Source: Bauldia sp. (GTDB lineage Bacteria; Pseudomonadota; Alphaproteobacteria; Rhizobiales; Kaistiaceae). Taken from it: a stretch of DNA of 64,000 bases. Under the pieces are notes generated by a model that searched no databases, was not told the origin of the DNA, and saw nothing but the letters and a program-made list of their open reading frames with translations. Below are positions 17,586 to 25,474 of the stretch, in pieces. The first letter of the stretch is position 1, and each line of letters begins with the position of its first letter. Position numbers and translations under genes: made by a program. Location of the stretch: positions 124,001 through 188,000 of the forward strand of contig JAHCJZ010000001.1 of the NCBI GenBank assembly GCA_026126025.1, in the 5' to 3' direction.

Positions 17586-17912
17586 CTACTCGACCGCCGC
17601 GACCGCTTCCGCGCCCTGCCACGGTACCTCGACATCCTCCTCGGTGAGCGTGCCTTCGTCGTCGAGATGCCGGCGGATCTGCTCCAGCCCGTAGCTCGCC
17701 TTGTCAACCATCACGTCGACCACCGCGCCGCCGGTCGCGCAGACGTCCGGGTTGCGGTCGCAGAACTGGGCGAGGTCGGCGACGGTGGCGCGGGCCGCCA
17801 TGAACGCCTCCAGCACGGTGACGCTCGGCGCATCCGCCGGCCGGTCGGGATTGGCCGGCAGGAAGAGGATCACGACGCAAAGCCAGAACACGGCCCGAAG
17901 GAGGAACATCAT
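17586..17912 (-). CDS. DUF5330 small membrane protein
   Basis: About 108 residues, opening with one membrane helix (MMFLLRAVFWLCVVILFLP). It is followed by the DUF5330 core VLEAFMAARATVADLAQFC and a Cys pair (FCDRNPDVC). Function is unknown; the family is typical of Hyphomicrobiales. Two ATGs (17912, 17909) and upstream in-frame ATGs are possible; 17912 is chosen because the membrane segment then begins the protein. Confidence 0.72.
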   Translation of the reverse strand: MMFLLRAVFWLCVVILFLPANPDRPADAPSVTVLEAFMAARATVADLAQFCDRNPDVCATGGAVVDVMVDKASYGLEQIRRHLDDEGTLTEEDVEVPWQGAEAVAAVE

Positions 17913-17992
17913 GGGAAGCGTATCCATCGCGGACGACGCCCGACCCATACCGCCGAGGCTTGAAAGGGCGGTTCAGCGGTTTCGTAAAATTC

Positions 17993-18162
17993 GAATCATC
18001 CGCAACCGAATCGATCGCAAGCCCTTCACGACACGGCAGACGTGCCCTTTGCTGGCGGCGAACGGCGAGGTTTCATTAACCGCAACGCGACAATCCCGCG
18101 CCTCGCGAAGCTAAAGCGCGCGGTGCAGCGCCGAATGCCGCGTCGCCTTAGGCAAGCCTTAA
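17993..18162 (+). promoter_or_regulatory. cell-cycle-type control region of the DivJ-like kinase gene
   Basis: Two GANTC sites (17993-17997, 18008-18012) lie 15 bp apart. A TTAACC half-site lies near 18078. A TTAG-N7-TTAA box (18148-18162) follows, one mismatch from the CtrA consensus TTAA-N7-TTAA, 67 bp before the start codon. The rest of the stretch from 17913 to 18229 holds no gene. Confidence 0.45.
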
Positions 18163-18229
18163 GCCGGCACTGCGACCGTCGCCGCGTTGAAGGCTGGCCC
18201 CGGAAAGAGGGCCGAGGCGGCGCGGCGGC

Positions 18230-20005
18230 ATGATCCGTATTCCTGCGGCACTGAAGCGGTTTCTCGACGGCCAGTTCGAGGAACTGGCGGCCGATCCGGT
18301 CGCACTCGCGCGCCATCGCGATTTTCTCGGCGCGCGGCTCGCCGCCGGCCTCGTCGGCCTCGCCGCCTTTCCGCTCTGGCTTGCGCTCGGCGCGCCGGGA
18401 TCGGTGTTCGCGGCGCTGACCTTCGTGTGGCTTCTCGCGCCGCTGCCGATCGCCGCTTTCCTTGCGCGGAGCCACCGGCTCGACGCAGCGCATCTCCTTG
18501 CCGCAATCGCCATGACCGGCCTCGTCCTCTGGGTGGCGATGATGACCGGCGGGCTGACGTCGCCGATGCTGGTGTGGCTCGCGGTCGTTCCCGCCGAGGC
18601 TGCGCTCGCCGGCAAGCTGCGCACCGTCGCCCGCGCCGGCGGCGTCGTTGTCGCCGGTCTCGCGGCGCTTTCCTTCGCCGAGGTCGCCGGGCTCACCGCC
18701 GGCGTGCCGCAGTGGGACTGGTACGGCCCGGTGGGGACGCTGGTCGCCGTCGCGGCGCTCGTCTATCTCGCGGTCGTCGGGCTCCGCCTCGTCGTGGTGC
18801 AGCGCGTCGGCGAGCACATCGTCGGCGCCGGCGAGCAGCGCTATCGCCTCGTCACCGAACACACCGCCGATCTCGTGACCCGGCACCACACCGGCGGCGA
18901 GGTCGAGTTCGCCTCGCCCGCGGCGCGCAGCCTCCTCGGCGCGCGCCCCGCCGACCTTCACGGCGACGGCCTCTTCAAGCTTGTCCACGTCGCCGATCGT
19001 CCCGCCTACCTCACCGCGGTGACCACCGCCGTCCATGACGGCCGGACGACCGAAGTGGAGTATCGCGTCCGCAGCCGCCGCGCCGGCGACGGCGAGGATG
19101 CCTTCATCTGGGTCGAGACCCGCTGCTGGCCGGTTGCCGCCGGCGAGGCCGACGCCGGCGTCGTCGCTGTCACCCGCGACATCAGCGACCGCCGCGCCAA
19201 TGAAGCCGCCCTCGCCGAGGCGCGCGAAGCGGCCGAAGCGGCGAACGCCGCCAAGACCCGCTTCCTCGCCCATATCAGCCACGAGCTCCGCACGCCGCTC
19301 AACGCCATTCTCGGCTTTTCGGAGATCCTCGGCGGGGAGGGGGTGGTCACGCTCGATCCCGCGCGCCGCGCCGACTATGTCCGCCTGATCCGCAAGTCGA
19401 GCCAGCATCTCCTCCAGGTCGTCAACGACCTCCTCGACATGTCGAAGATCGAGGCGGGCAAGCTGGCGATCTCGCCCGAGCCGGTAGCGGTGAAGCCTCT
19501 CGTCGAAGGCTGCGCCGAACTCCTCGCGCAGCAGGCGGCCGAGCGCGGCGTCACCATCCGGACCGAAATCGCCGCGGACCTTCCCGACCTCGTCGCCGAC
19601 CCGCGCGCCTGCCGCCAGATCCTCCTCAACCTCATCGCCAATGCGGTGAAGTTCAGCAATGCCGGCGGCGAGGTCGCGGTGAGCGCCCATCGCTTTGGCG
19701 GCACGTATCTTTTCCGCGTCGCCGACCGCGGCATCGGCATCGCCGAGGGCGACCTCGCGCGCCTCGGCACGCCTTTCTTCCAGGCCGATTCCGCCTATAA
19801 TCGCCAGTATCAGGGCACCGGGCTGGGGCTGTCGGTGGTCAAGGGCCTCGCCGCGCTTCACGGCGGCGACGTTTCGATCGAATCGAAGCTCGGCACCGGC
19901 ACGGTGGTGACCGTGAAGCTGCCGTCCGACGGCGCCGGCAAGGCCGACATGACGACCGTCCGTTCCGGCTTCGCCATGCCTGTGGAGGAACGCAAGAGTG
20001 CTTGA
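18230..20005 (+). CDS. membrane PAS-domain sensor histidine kinase, DivJ-like
   Basis: A 591-residue kinase. About six membrane helices fill residues 35-190, a PAS domain covers about 200-320, and a DHp domain has His351 in HISHELRTPLNAILGFSEI. The CA domain has NLIANAVKFS, DRGIGI and GTGLGLSVVKG. The DHp sequence belongs to the DivJ/PleC/PdhS group acting on DivK in alphaproteobacteria. DivJ is my best guess because of the multi-helix N-terminus; an uncharacterised PdhS paralogue is possible. It overlaps the peptidoglycan-binding gene by 8 bp. Confidence 0.75.
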   Translation: MIRIPAALKRFLDGQFEELAADPVALARHRDFLGARLAAGLVGLAAFPLWLALGAPGSVFAALTFVWLLAPLPIAAFLARSHRLDAAHLLAAIAMTGLVLWVAMMTGGLTSPMLVWLAVVPAEAALAGKLRTVARAGGVVVAGLAALSFAEVAGLTAGVPQWDWYGPVGTLVAVAALVYLAVVGLRLVVVQRVGEHIVGAGEQRYRLVTEHTADLVTRHHTGGEVEFASPAARSLLGARPADLHGDGLFKLVHVADRPAYLTAVTTAVHDGRTTEVEYRVRSRRAGDGEDAFIWVETRCWPVAAGEADAGVVAVTRDISDRRANEAALAEAREAAEAANAAKTRFLAHISHELRTPLNAILGFSEILGGEGVVTLDPARRADYVRLIRKSSQHLLQVVNDLLDMSKIEAGKLAISPEPVAVKPLVEGCAELLAQQAAERGVTIRTEIAADLPDLVADPRACRQILLNLIANAVKFSNAGGEVAVSAHRFGGTYLFRVADRGIGIAEGDLARLGTPFFQADSAYNRQYQGTGLGLSVVKGLAALHGGDVSIESKLGTGTVVTVKLPSDGAGKADMTTVRSGFAMPVEERKSA

Positions 20006-20783
20006 TCGCGTGGCGCGCTACCCCGACTTCGACTACGACGAACCGGACGAGCGGCGGGGTTTCCTCGGCCGCTTCGCCGGCCGTGCGCTGCGCAATCCGG
20101 GCCGGACGCTGGCCATCCTTCTCATCGTCGGCGGCACCGGGGTGATCGGGGCGAACGCGACCTTCTTCCAGACCGGCGAGCATCCGTCGCCGCTCTTCTC
20201 CACCCGGGGCGCGGACGAGGGCGCGGCATCGATGGCCGCCGTGGCAGCCGAGGAAGCCGAGCCGGTCGCCGCGCCGCGCGCCGCGGCTCCCGCCGAAGAC
20301 GAGCTCGCCCGCCTCGTCGAGACCTCGACCGAGACGCCCGCCGCCCCCGTCAACCGCGGTCCGCAGGTGTCCCAGACCGTGACCGAGGTCCAGCAGCTCC
20401 TCACCGATCTCGGCTATCGCCCGGGCACGGTGGACGGCCTCCTCGGCGGCCAGACCGGCGCGGCGATCGAGGCCTTCCAGCGCGATCGCGGCATGACCGT
20501 CACCGGCGACATCGACGCGTCGCTTCTCAGTGCTCTGCGCCAGGCGTCCGCATCGCCCGGCGAGACGGTGCCCGTCGCGCCGCCGCCCGAGGTCCAGCTC
20601 CGCGCCGTGCAGACCGCGCTCAACGAAGCCGGCTACGGCCCGATCGAGGTGAACGGCGCCGCCGATGCCGACACGCAGGACGCGATCCGCCGCTTCCAGC
20701 TCGACAACGGCCTCGGCGTCAGCGGCGCGGTCGACGCCACGCTGATCGACCGGATGATCGCCATCGGCGCGATGACGCGTTGA
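19998..20783 (+). CDS. membrane-anchored protein with two peptidoglycan-binding domains
   Basis: A 261-residue protein. A single membrane helix at about 31-54 follows a short cytoplasmic tail (FDYDEPDERRG). A Pro/Ala/Glu linker leads to two PG_binding_1 repeats, each with the L..LGY.P...DG.....T..AI..FQ pattern (EVQQLLTDLGYRPGTVDG and AVQTALNEAGYGPIEVNG). It probably tethers the inner membrane to the cell wall. Its 8-bp overlap with the DivJ-like kinase gene implies coupled translation and perhaps a shared task. Confidence 0.82.
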   Translation: MLDRVARYPDFDYDEPDERRGFLGRFAGRALRNPGRTLAILLIVGGTGVIGANATFFQTGEHPSPLFSTRGADEGAASMAAVAAEEAEPVAAPRAAAPAEDELARLVETSTETPAAPVNRGPQVSQTVTEVQQLLTDLGYRPGTVDGLLGGQTGAAIEAFQRDRGMTVTGDIDASLLSALRQASASPGETVPVAPPPEVQLRAVQTALNEAGYGPIEVNGAADADTQDAIRRFQLDNGLGVSGAVDATLIDRMIAIGAMTR

Positions 20784-20786
20784 GGG

Positions 20787-21125
20787 ATGCGGGTCACCTC
20801 GGCCCTCTTCGTCAGCGCCTATATCCGCCGCTGCAATCTCGAAGGCGCGGCCGCCGCGCTGGTGAAGCGCGGTGCGGAGGAGGCGGGCGCAATCTTCGTG
20901 TCCGTCGATCGCCTCGACGGAACCGTCGACCTCTATGCCCCGGCGCCGCAGACCGCATTCGACGACCGGCCCGACGAGCGGCTGTTCCAGCGCGTCGCCG
21001 AGCGCGCGACGCCCGCCGATGTCGAGGAGCGGCTGAGCCGTGAGCGACGGTTCGATCCGGATCTGTGGGTCGTCGCGGTCGAGGACCGCGAGGGGCGGTG
21101 CTTCCTCGATCTTGCGACGGGGTAG
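20787..21125 (+). CDS. DUF1491 protein
   Basis: A 112-residue protein with the DUF1491 pattern: MRVTSALFVSAYIRRC, KRGAEEAGAIFVSV, LYAPAPQ and RFDPDLWVVAVEDREGR. The family is alphaproteobacterial and uncharacterised. It follows the peptidoglycan-binding gene by 3 bp, so it likely shares its transcript. It ends immediately against the stop of the minus-strand DUF2336 gene. Confidence 0.85.
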   Translation: MRVTSALFVSAYIRRCNLEGAAAALVKRGAEEAGAIFVSVDRLDGTVDLYAPAPQTAFDDRPDERLFQRVAERATPADVEERLSRERRFDPDLWVVAVEDREGRCFLDLATG

Positions 21126-22262
21126 CTATCCCTCGCTTCCGGTCCGCCACCGCGTTTCCGGCTGCACGGCCGGTGCGCTTCTCTCCTGCGCGCGGACCGG
21201 GCGCTCGCGCCCGTCGGCATAGACCGGGGCATGCTGCGGCCGCGACGCCGGCGCGCGCCAGGCGTCGACGAAGCTGCTTGCGACCGCCGGCTCGACCGAC
21301 GCGAACAGCTCCGCGAGGCGAAAGAACCGCTCCACCGACTGCCCGATCTGGGGATTGGCGAGGAGGAGCACGGACCGGCCGTCGGCATCGCTGAGACCGG
21401 ATGCCTTCACCATCAGCACCAGCGGCTCGCCTGAGGGATCGGCGATGAGGCGGTCGACGAGCTCGGGATCGACCTGGAGGACCTCGGCGAAGGCCTGGAC
21501 GAGGCCGGCGCGGTCGCCGCGGCGCGAGCAGATCACGATCTGCGCCCGCGCATAGGCGCTGCGCACCGCCTGGTCGAGTTGCCCCGCGGGTGAGCCTGGC
21601 GGCCGGCCGCCGCCCTGGCGCCCGGCGACTTCCCCGATCACCTGAAGCCGGGCCGTGGTCGGCAGGTCGAGGAAGCGCGCCATGACGTTAGGCGAGACGC
21701 CGAGATTGCGCTCCGGGGCGGGGGGCTCCATCGGATGCGGCGGGCGGAGCGGCGGGCTCCACGCTATCCCGTCATCGTCCTCGTAGCGCTCCTCGGGCTC
21801 GGGCGCGGCAGGCTCCGGCTCCGCCGCGACGCGCAGCGATTCGCCGGCGATCTCGAGCGCCCGCAGCACCTCGGGCGAAAGGTGCGGGCGCATGGCGACG
21901 AGCCGGTGATGTTCGGCGCCGGTGACCGCGATCACGCCGAGAAGGTCGACCGTGGAAAGAACCGGCGACTGGCGCAGCACGGGCGCTGCAACCGAGATCA
22001 CGTCGCGGGCGAGGAGCCGCATCACCGCGGCCGGCGCGTCGGCGCGCCCGGCCAGCATCGACGCGACATAGGCGCGGTCGGGCTCGGATGCCTTCGGCAG
22101 GAAGTAGGTCGCCAGCTGCTCGTAGCGGCGCACGCCGTCGCGGTCATGCGCCGGTTCCTGGCAGAAGAGGGCGGTGGTCGCCCGCAGCAGCGTCGCGTCG
22201 CGGTCGGCGGGCGCCGACCGCGCCAATGCCAGCAAATCTTCGGAGGGTGTCCGGTGCGCCAT
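21126..22262 (-). CDS. DUF2336 protein
   Basis: About 378 residues from ATG 22262 (MAHRTPSEDLLALARS); an upstream in-frame start at 22337 would add 25 residues. The helical-repeat halves (LLRATTALFCQEPAHDRDGVRRYEQL and QAFAEVLQVDPELVDRLIAD) match DUF2336, an alphaproteobacterial family of unknown role, some members of which are adaptor-like. AAGG lies before 22262. A CtrA-like box is 51-67 bp upstream of this start. Confidence 0.72.
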   Translation of the reverse strand: MAHRTPSEDLLALARSAPADRDATLLRATTALFCQEPAHDRDGVRRYEQLATYFLPKASEPDRAYVASMLAGRADAPAAVMRLLARDVISVAAPVLRQSPVLSTVDLLGVIAVTGAEHHRLVAMRPHLSPEVLRALEIAGESLRVAAEPEPAAPEPEERYEDDDGIAWSPPLRPPHPMEPPAPERNLGVSPNVMARFLDLPTTARLQVIGEVAGRQGGGRPPGSPAGQLDQAVRSAYARAQIVICSRRGDRAGLVQAFAEVLQVDPELVDRLIADPSGEPLVLMVKASGLSDADGRSVLLLANPQIGQSVERFFRLAELFASVEPAVASSFVDAWRAPASRPQHAPVYADGRERPVRAQERSAPAVQPETRWRTGSEG

Positions 22263-22312
22263 TGCCACGCCTTGCAAGAGAACCGCCTGGCCGCGAGCAT
22301 CAGCAGTATTCG

Positions 22313-22376
22313 TTAGCGGACTGTTAACCTTGGCCAATTCCTAATCGCCCTGCTGAGACGAAGCGCCAAGTTGGCG
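22313..22376. promoter_or_regulatory. CtrA-like box and palindrome in a divergent control region
   Basis: TTAG-N7-TTAACC (22313-22329) matches the CtrA consensus TTAA-N7-TTAAC with one mismatch. A perfect palindrome CGCCAA-G-TTGGCG (22364-22376) lies 18 bp before the start of the small plus-strand gene. Both could serve either the DUF2336 gene or the small gene. Confidence 0.45.
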
Positions 22377-22393
22377 ACGATGGCGGGGTTGGA

Positions 22394-22585
22394 ATGGGAA
22401 CCGTGCTTGTGTTCGAACGCAATCCGGAGGCGCGCCCGCCGCGCCCGCCGAAGACCGACCCCGGCTGCCACATCCTCATCTTCCCCGGAGTGAGGATCGA
22501 GCGGCATGCCGCGACCACCGAACCGCCGGTCCATCGCTCCGGCAAGGGCCAGACCCGGCGGCGGAAGCGCTCGCGCGCAAGCTGA
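22394..22585 (+). CDS. small conserved-looking protein, 63 residues
   Basis: Starts MGTVLVFERNPEARPP, has CHILIFPGVRIERH in the middle and a very basic tail (GKGQTRRRKRSRAS). Short alphaproteobacterial proteins with a similar ILIFPGVRIER core come to mind, but I cannot name the family. It ends directly against the DUF1254-like gene on the other strand. The ribosome-binding site is weak. The call rests on the tidy fit between flanking genes and the non-random core. Confidence 0.5.
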   Translation: MGTVLVFERNPEARPPRPPKTDPGCHILIFPGVRIERHAATTEPPVHRSGKGQTRRRKRSRAS

Positions 22586-23194
22586 TCATTCGGCGACGGG
22601 CCGGGGCTCCGGCACCGGCACCGCGATCTCAGCCTGCGGTTCGGCCGGCGCCGGGTCGAGGCTGAATGGGGCGTCGCAGTCCCCGGTCTGGAGCGACTGC
22701 GCCACGCGGGTGCGCGAGAAGGGCTGCCCGGCAAACGCGCGCACCAGCACGAACCCCTCCTCGCCGCGCATCTCGACCACCACCACCTCGTCGAGAAGCG
22801 CCGGCGGACTGGCGCGCAGCGCCTCGATGTCGGCGGATCGCGCGAGGAAGAGGTCGAGGCTCGCAAGGCCCGTCGAACGGTCGTTGAGGCTGTAGACGTT
22901 GCGGCCCTGGATGTCGAAGACCGAAGCCGACCAGAAGTCCGCCGCCGGATCGGCGGTGACGCGCACCGGACCGCCGCTCAGCGTGAACCGGCACACGCCG
23001 TAGACCATCGACGGGTCGGCGTCGGGAAGGTCCGGATCGTCCGGCAGGATCGCGAAGGCCGCGGTCGGCTCCAGCTCCCGCATCAGCTGCGCGGTGTCGC
23101 CGCCGGCGAAGCCCGGCCAAAGCAGGATGGCGCCGATATGGACGATGACCCCGCCGAGGACGCCCAGCGCGAGAATGAGCCACAGCCGCATCAT
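22586..23194 (-). CDS. DUF1254-like membrane-anchored protein
   Basis: A 202-residue protein with one N-terminal membrane helix (LWLILALGVLGGVIVHIGAIL). It has PDADPSMVYGVCRFTLSGGP and the ASVFDIQGRNVYSLNDR motif of the DUF1254 family, trimmed to the Rhizobiales short form. Its start overlaps the stop of the DUF1214-like gene in ATGATG, so the two are translationally coupled. Function is unknown. Confidence 0.7.
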   Translation of the reverse strand: MMRLWLILALGVLGGVIVHIGAILLWPGFAGGDTAQLMRELEPTAAFAILPDDPDLPDADPSMVYGVCRFTLSGGPVRVTADPAADFWSASVFDIQGRNVYSLNDRSTGLASLDLFLARSADIEALRASPPALLDEVVVVEMRGEEGFVLVRAFAGQPFSRTRVAQSLQTGDCDAPFSLDPAPAEPQAEIAVPVPEPRPVAE

Positions 23195-23760
23195 GCGCAG
23201 TCGTCCCGCACGATCCGGGGAAGCTCGGCGCTGCGCGACGGCGCGGTCGCGATCGGCGTGTCGTAGAGGACGAGGGTCAGGCCGAAGGGCTCCGCCGCCT
23301 CCACGGGCAGCCAGTTCCCCGGCTGCGCCGATGCCGCGATGGCGATCACGAAATTCCCCGCGCCGTCGCGAAGGAGGTCCTCGGAGTTGAAGGTGATGCG
23401 GCCGGACGGATTGCCGAAGACGCCGCCGTCCGCCGACCGCGCCGTGATCGTCCACAGCCGGGCGGGAATCCCGCCGCCCACCAGCCGGTAGCTGCAGGAC
23501 CCGGTGAGCGGCTCGCCGTCCGAATCGGTCGCCGCCGAAAAGGCCATGCCTTCGGCCGCGCCGAGGCGGAGCTCGTCGGTCCGCGAGGCGATCGCGGCGC
23601 GGTAGGGATCGGCGCCCGCACCCTCGGCGGCGGGCGCCGACCACGGGCCAAATCGGACGGCCGTAAGATTGCTGCCATATTCGACGGCCAGAAAGGCGGA
23701 ACCGACGCCGAGACCCATCGCGATCGCAAGGGCCAACGCCAGGCTGGAGAGGAGCCGCAA
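23191..23760 (-). CDS. DUF1214-like exported protein
   Basis: About 189 residues from a TTG start with AGCGGAGG well placed upstream. A signal or anchor helix (LLSSLALALAIAMGLGVGSAF) is followed by the DUF1214 core: LWTITARSADGGVFGNP, GNWLPVEAAEPFGLTLVLYDTP. In many bacteria DUF1254 and DUF1214 are fused; here they are separate neighbours. Two cysteines (SCSYRL and DDCA) may form a disulfide outside the cytoplasm. Confidence 0.75.
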   Translation of the reverse strand: MRLLSSLALALAIAMGLGVGSAFLAVEYGSNLTAVRFGPWSAPAAEGAGADPYRAAIASRTDELRLGAAEGMAFSAATDSDGEPLTGSCSYRLVGGGIPARLWTITARSADGGVFGNPSGRITFNSEDLLRDGAGNFVIAIAASAQPGNWLPVEAAEPFGLTLVLYDTPIATAPSRSAELPRIVRDDCA

Positions 23761-23883
23761 GGTGCCTCCGCTGTGTCTCCCCTGCTATTGCCACGAAACC
23801 CCGTCTGCGGCGACGATTGGAACAACTTGCACCCGGGTTCGATTGAACCCGACTACCGCGGGACTTGGGGCAGGGGCGGCGGG

Positions 23884-25392
23884 TTGACCGGAGCGAGCGA
23901 AGCAAGCGGCTTGGCGGGCGTGCGGCGGCTGTCGTGGGAGCGGCTGGCCTTCCTGCTCGTCGCCGCGCTTACAATCGCGCGCTTCGTCATCACGCCTTTC
24001 GTGCCGCTGTCTTTCGACGAGGCCTATTACTGGCGCTGGTCGCAGAACCTCGCCTTCGGCTATCTCGACCACCCGCCGCTGATCGCCTGGATCATCCGCT
24101 TCGGCACCGGGATCTTCGGCGACACGCTGTTCGGCATCCGCTTCGTTCCGCTGCTGGGCGGCGTGGCCGCGACCTGGGCGGTCTGGCGCGCGGCCGACAT
24201 CCTCTTCAAGGACCGGCGGCTTGCCGCGCTCGCTGCCGTGTTCTTCAGCTTCACGCTCATCGTGTCGGTCGGCACGATCCTGGCGACGCCGGACGCCCCG
24301 CTCCTTGCGGCGTCGGCCTTCCTTCTTCTCTTCCTCGCCAAGGTGCTGACCACCACCGGGCGCCCTGTCTGGTGGATCGCCGCGGGCGCGGCGGTGGGCA
24401 TCGGCTGCCTCGCCAAGTTCACCGCGATGTTCTGGCTGCCCTCGATCTTCCTGTGGGCGCTTCTCGTGCCGGAGCTGCGGCGGCAGCTGCGCACCCCATG
24501 GCCCTGGGCCGGCGCGGCGGTCGCCGCCCTGATCTACCTGCCCAACTTCATCTGGAACGCCCAGAACGGCTGGATGACCTTCATCAAGCAGTTCGGCCGC
24601 GTCGACGACGGCAACGGGCTGCAGCTCGGCTACCTCGCCGAGCATCTCGGCGCCCAGATCGGCATGTCGACGCTGGTCGTCTTCTTCCTCGGCTGGATCG
24701 GGCTGATCGCGTTTCTCGGCGGGCGCGGCGGCACCCACGGCGTCCGCGTCCTCCTGTCGCTGATGGTCTGGCCCGCCACGGCGTACTTCATCTTCCACGG
24801 CCTCCATGCGCGCGTCGAAGGCAACTGGACCGGGCTGATCTTCCCGGCCTTCTCGGTCGCGGCGGCCGCCGCGGTCCTCGGCATCGACTGGCGCGGGCGG
24901 ACCGGATGGTTCGTCAACCGCTTCGCGCCGCTCGCCATCCCGGTCGGCATCATCTTCGTGGTCGGCATCTATGCACAGGCGCTGGTCGGATGGGCGCCGC
25001 TCGGCGCCAGCGATCCCACCGCCTCGAACATCGGCGCCGGCATGGAGACGGTCGCCGCCGAGGTCGATGCGATGCGCATCGCAGCCGGCGCGGAGGTCGT
25101 CCTGACCACCGGCTACGCGCTAGCGTCGTGGCTGAGCTACTACCTGCCGAGCCGTCCGCCGGTGCTCGAACCGAACGAGCCCGACCGGTGGCTGCAGGAG
25201 GAGCCGCCCGACCCGAGCGTCCTCGACGGGCCGGCGCTCGCCGTCGTGCGCGAGGGCGAGGGTCTGCGCCGCCTCGAGGAACTGTGGGGCACGGCGACGC
25301 TGATCGGCTCGGTGGTCCGCCGCCGCGGCAGCCTGACGATCGCCACCTACGACGTCTATCGCCTCCCCGGCCCGCAGGTCGCCACGCGCTGA
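23884..25392 (+). CDS. GT39/ArnT-like membrane glycosyltransferase
   Basis: About 502 residues. The first extracytoplasmic loop carries the GT-C signature SFDEAYYWRWSQNLAFGYLDHPPL, where the Asp-Glu pair is catalytic in related PMT/ArnT enzymes. Roughly ten further membrane helices follow, with a C-terminal soluble tail. It probably transfers a sugar from a polyprenyl carrier to lipid A, glycan or protein; the acceptor is not inferable. The start is uncertain: TTG 23884 is chosen, though the frame stays open to 23773. A GGGTTC-GATT-GAACCC hairpin (23835-23850) lies just upstream. Confidence 0.82.
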   Translation: MTGASEASGLAGVRRLSWERLAFLLVAALTIARFVITPFVPLSFDEAYYWRWSQNLAFGYLDHPPLIAWIIRFGTGIFGDTLFGIRFVPLLGGVAATWAVWRAADILFKDRRLAALAAVFFSFTLIVSVGTILATPDAPLLAASAFLLLFLAKVLTTTGRPVWWIAAGAAVGIGCLAKFTAMFWLPSIFLWALLVPELRRQLRTPWPWAGAAVAALIYLPNFIWNAQNGWMTFIKQFGRVDDGNGLQLGYLAEHLGAQIGMSTLVVFFLGWIGLIAFLGGRGGTHGVRVLLSLMVWPATAYFIFHGLHARVEGNWTGLIFPAFSVAAAAAVLGIDWRGRTGWFVNRFAPLAIPVGIIFVVGIYAQALVGWAPLGASDPTASNIGAGMETVAAEVDAMRIAAGAEVVLTTGYALASWLSYYLPSRPPVLEPNEPDRWLQEEPPDPSVLDGPALAVVREGEGLRRLEELWGTATLIGSVVRRRGSLTIATYDVYRLPGPQVATR

Positions 25393-25405
25393 GCTATAGA
25401 CGCCG

Positions 25406-25448
25406 TTTCTATAACTCAGTCATGCCGGCAATTGTGGGTTATAGGAAC
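25406..25448. terminator. AT-rich hairpin between convergent genes
   Basis: TTTCTATAAC (25406-25415) can pair with GTTATAGGAA (25438-25447) across a 22-nt loop, with one bulged mismatch. CTATAG at 25394 repeats part of the arm. It stands between the convergent glycosyltransferase and PBP genes and may end both transcripts, but it lacks the GC stem plus T-run of a standard terminator. Confidence 0.35.
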
Positions 25449-25474
25449 GCCAGCCCCGCCTCGGTCGTCGCGCG

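Noticed and set aside
23835-23850. GGGTTC-GATT-GAACCC, which resembles a tRNA T-arm
   Set aside because: The loop and the flanks do not give an acceptor stem, anticodon arm or CCA-proximal pairing; it is a plain hairpin before the glycosyltransferase gene.
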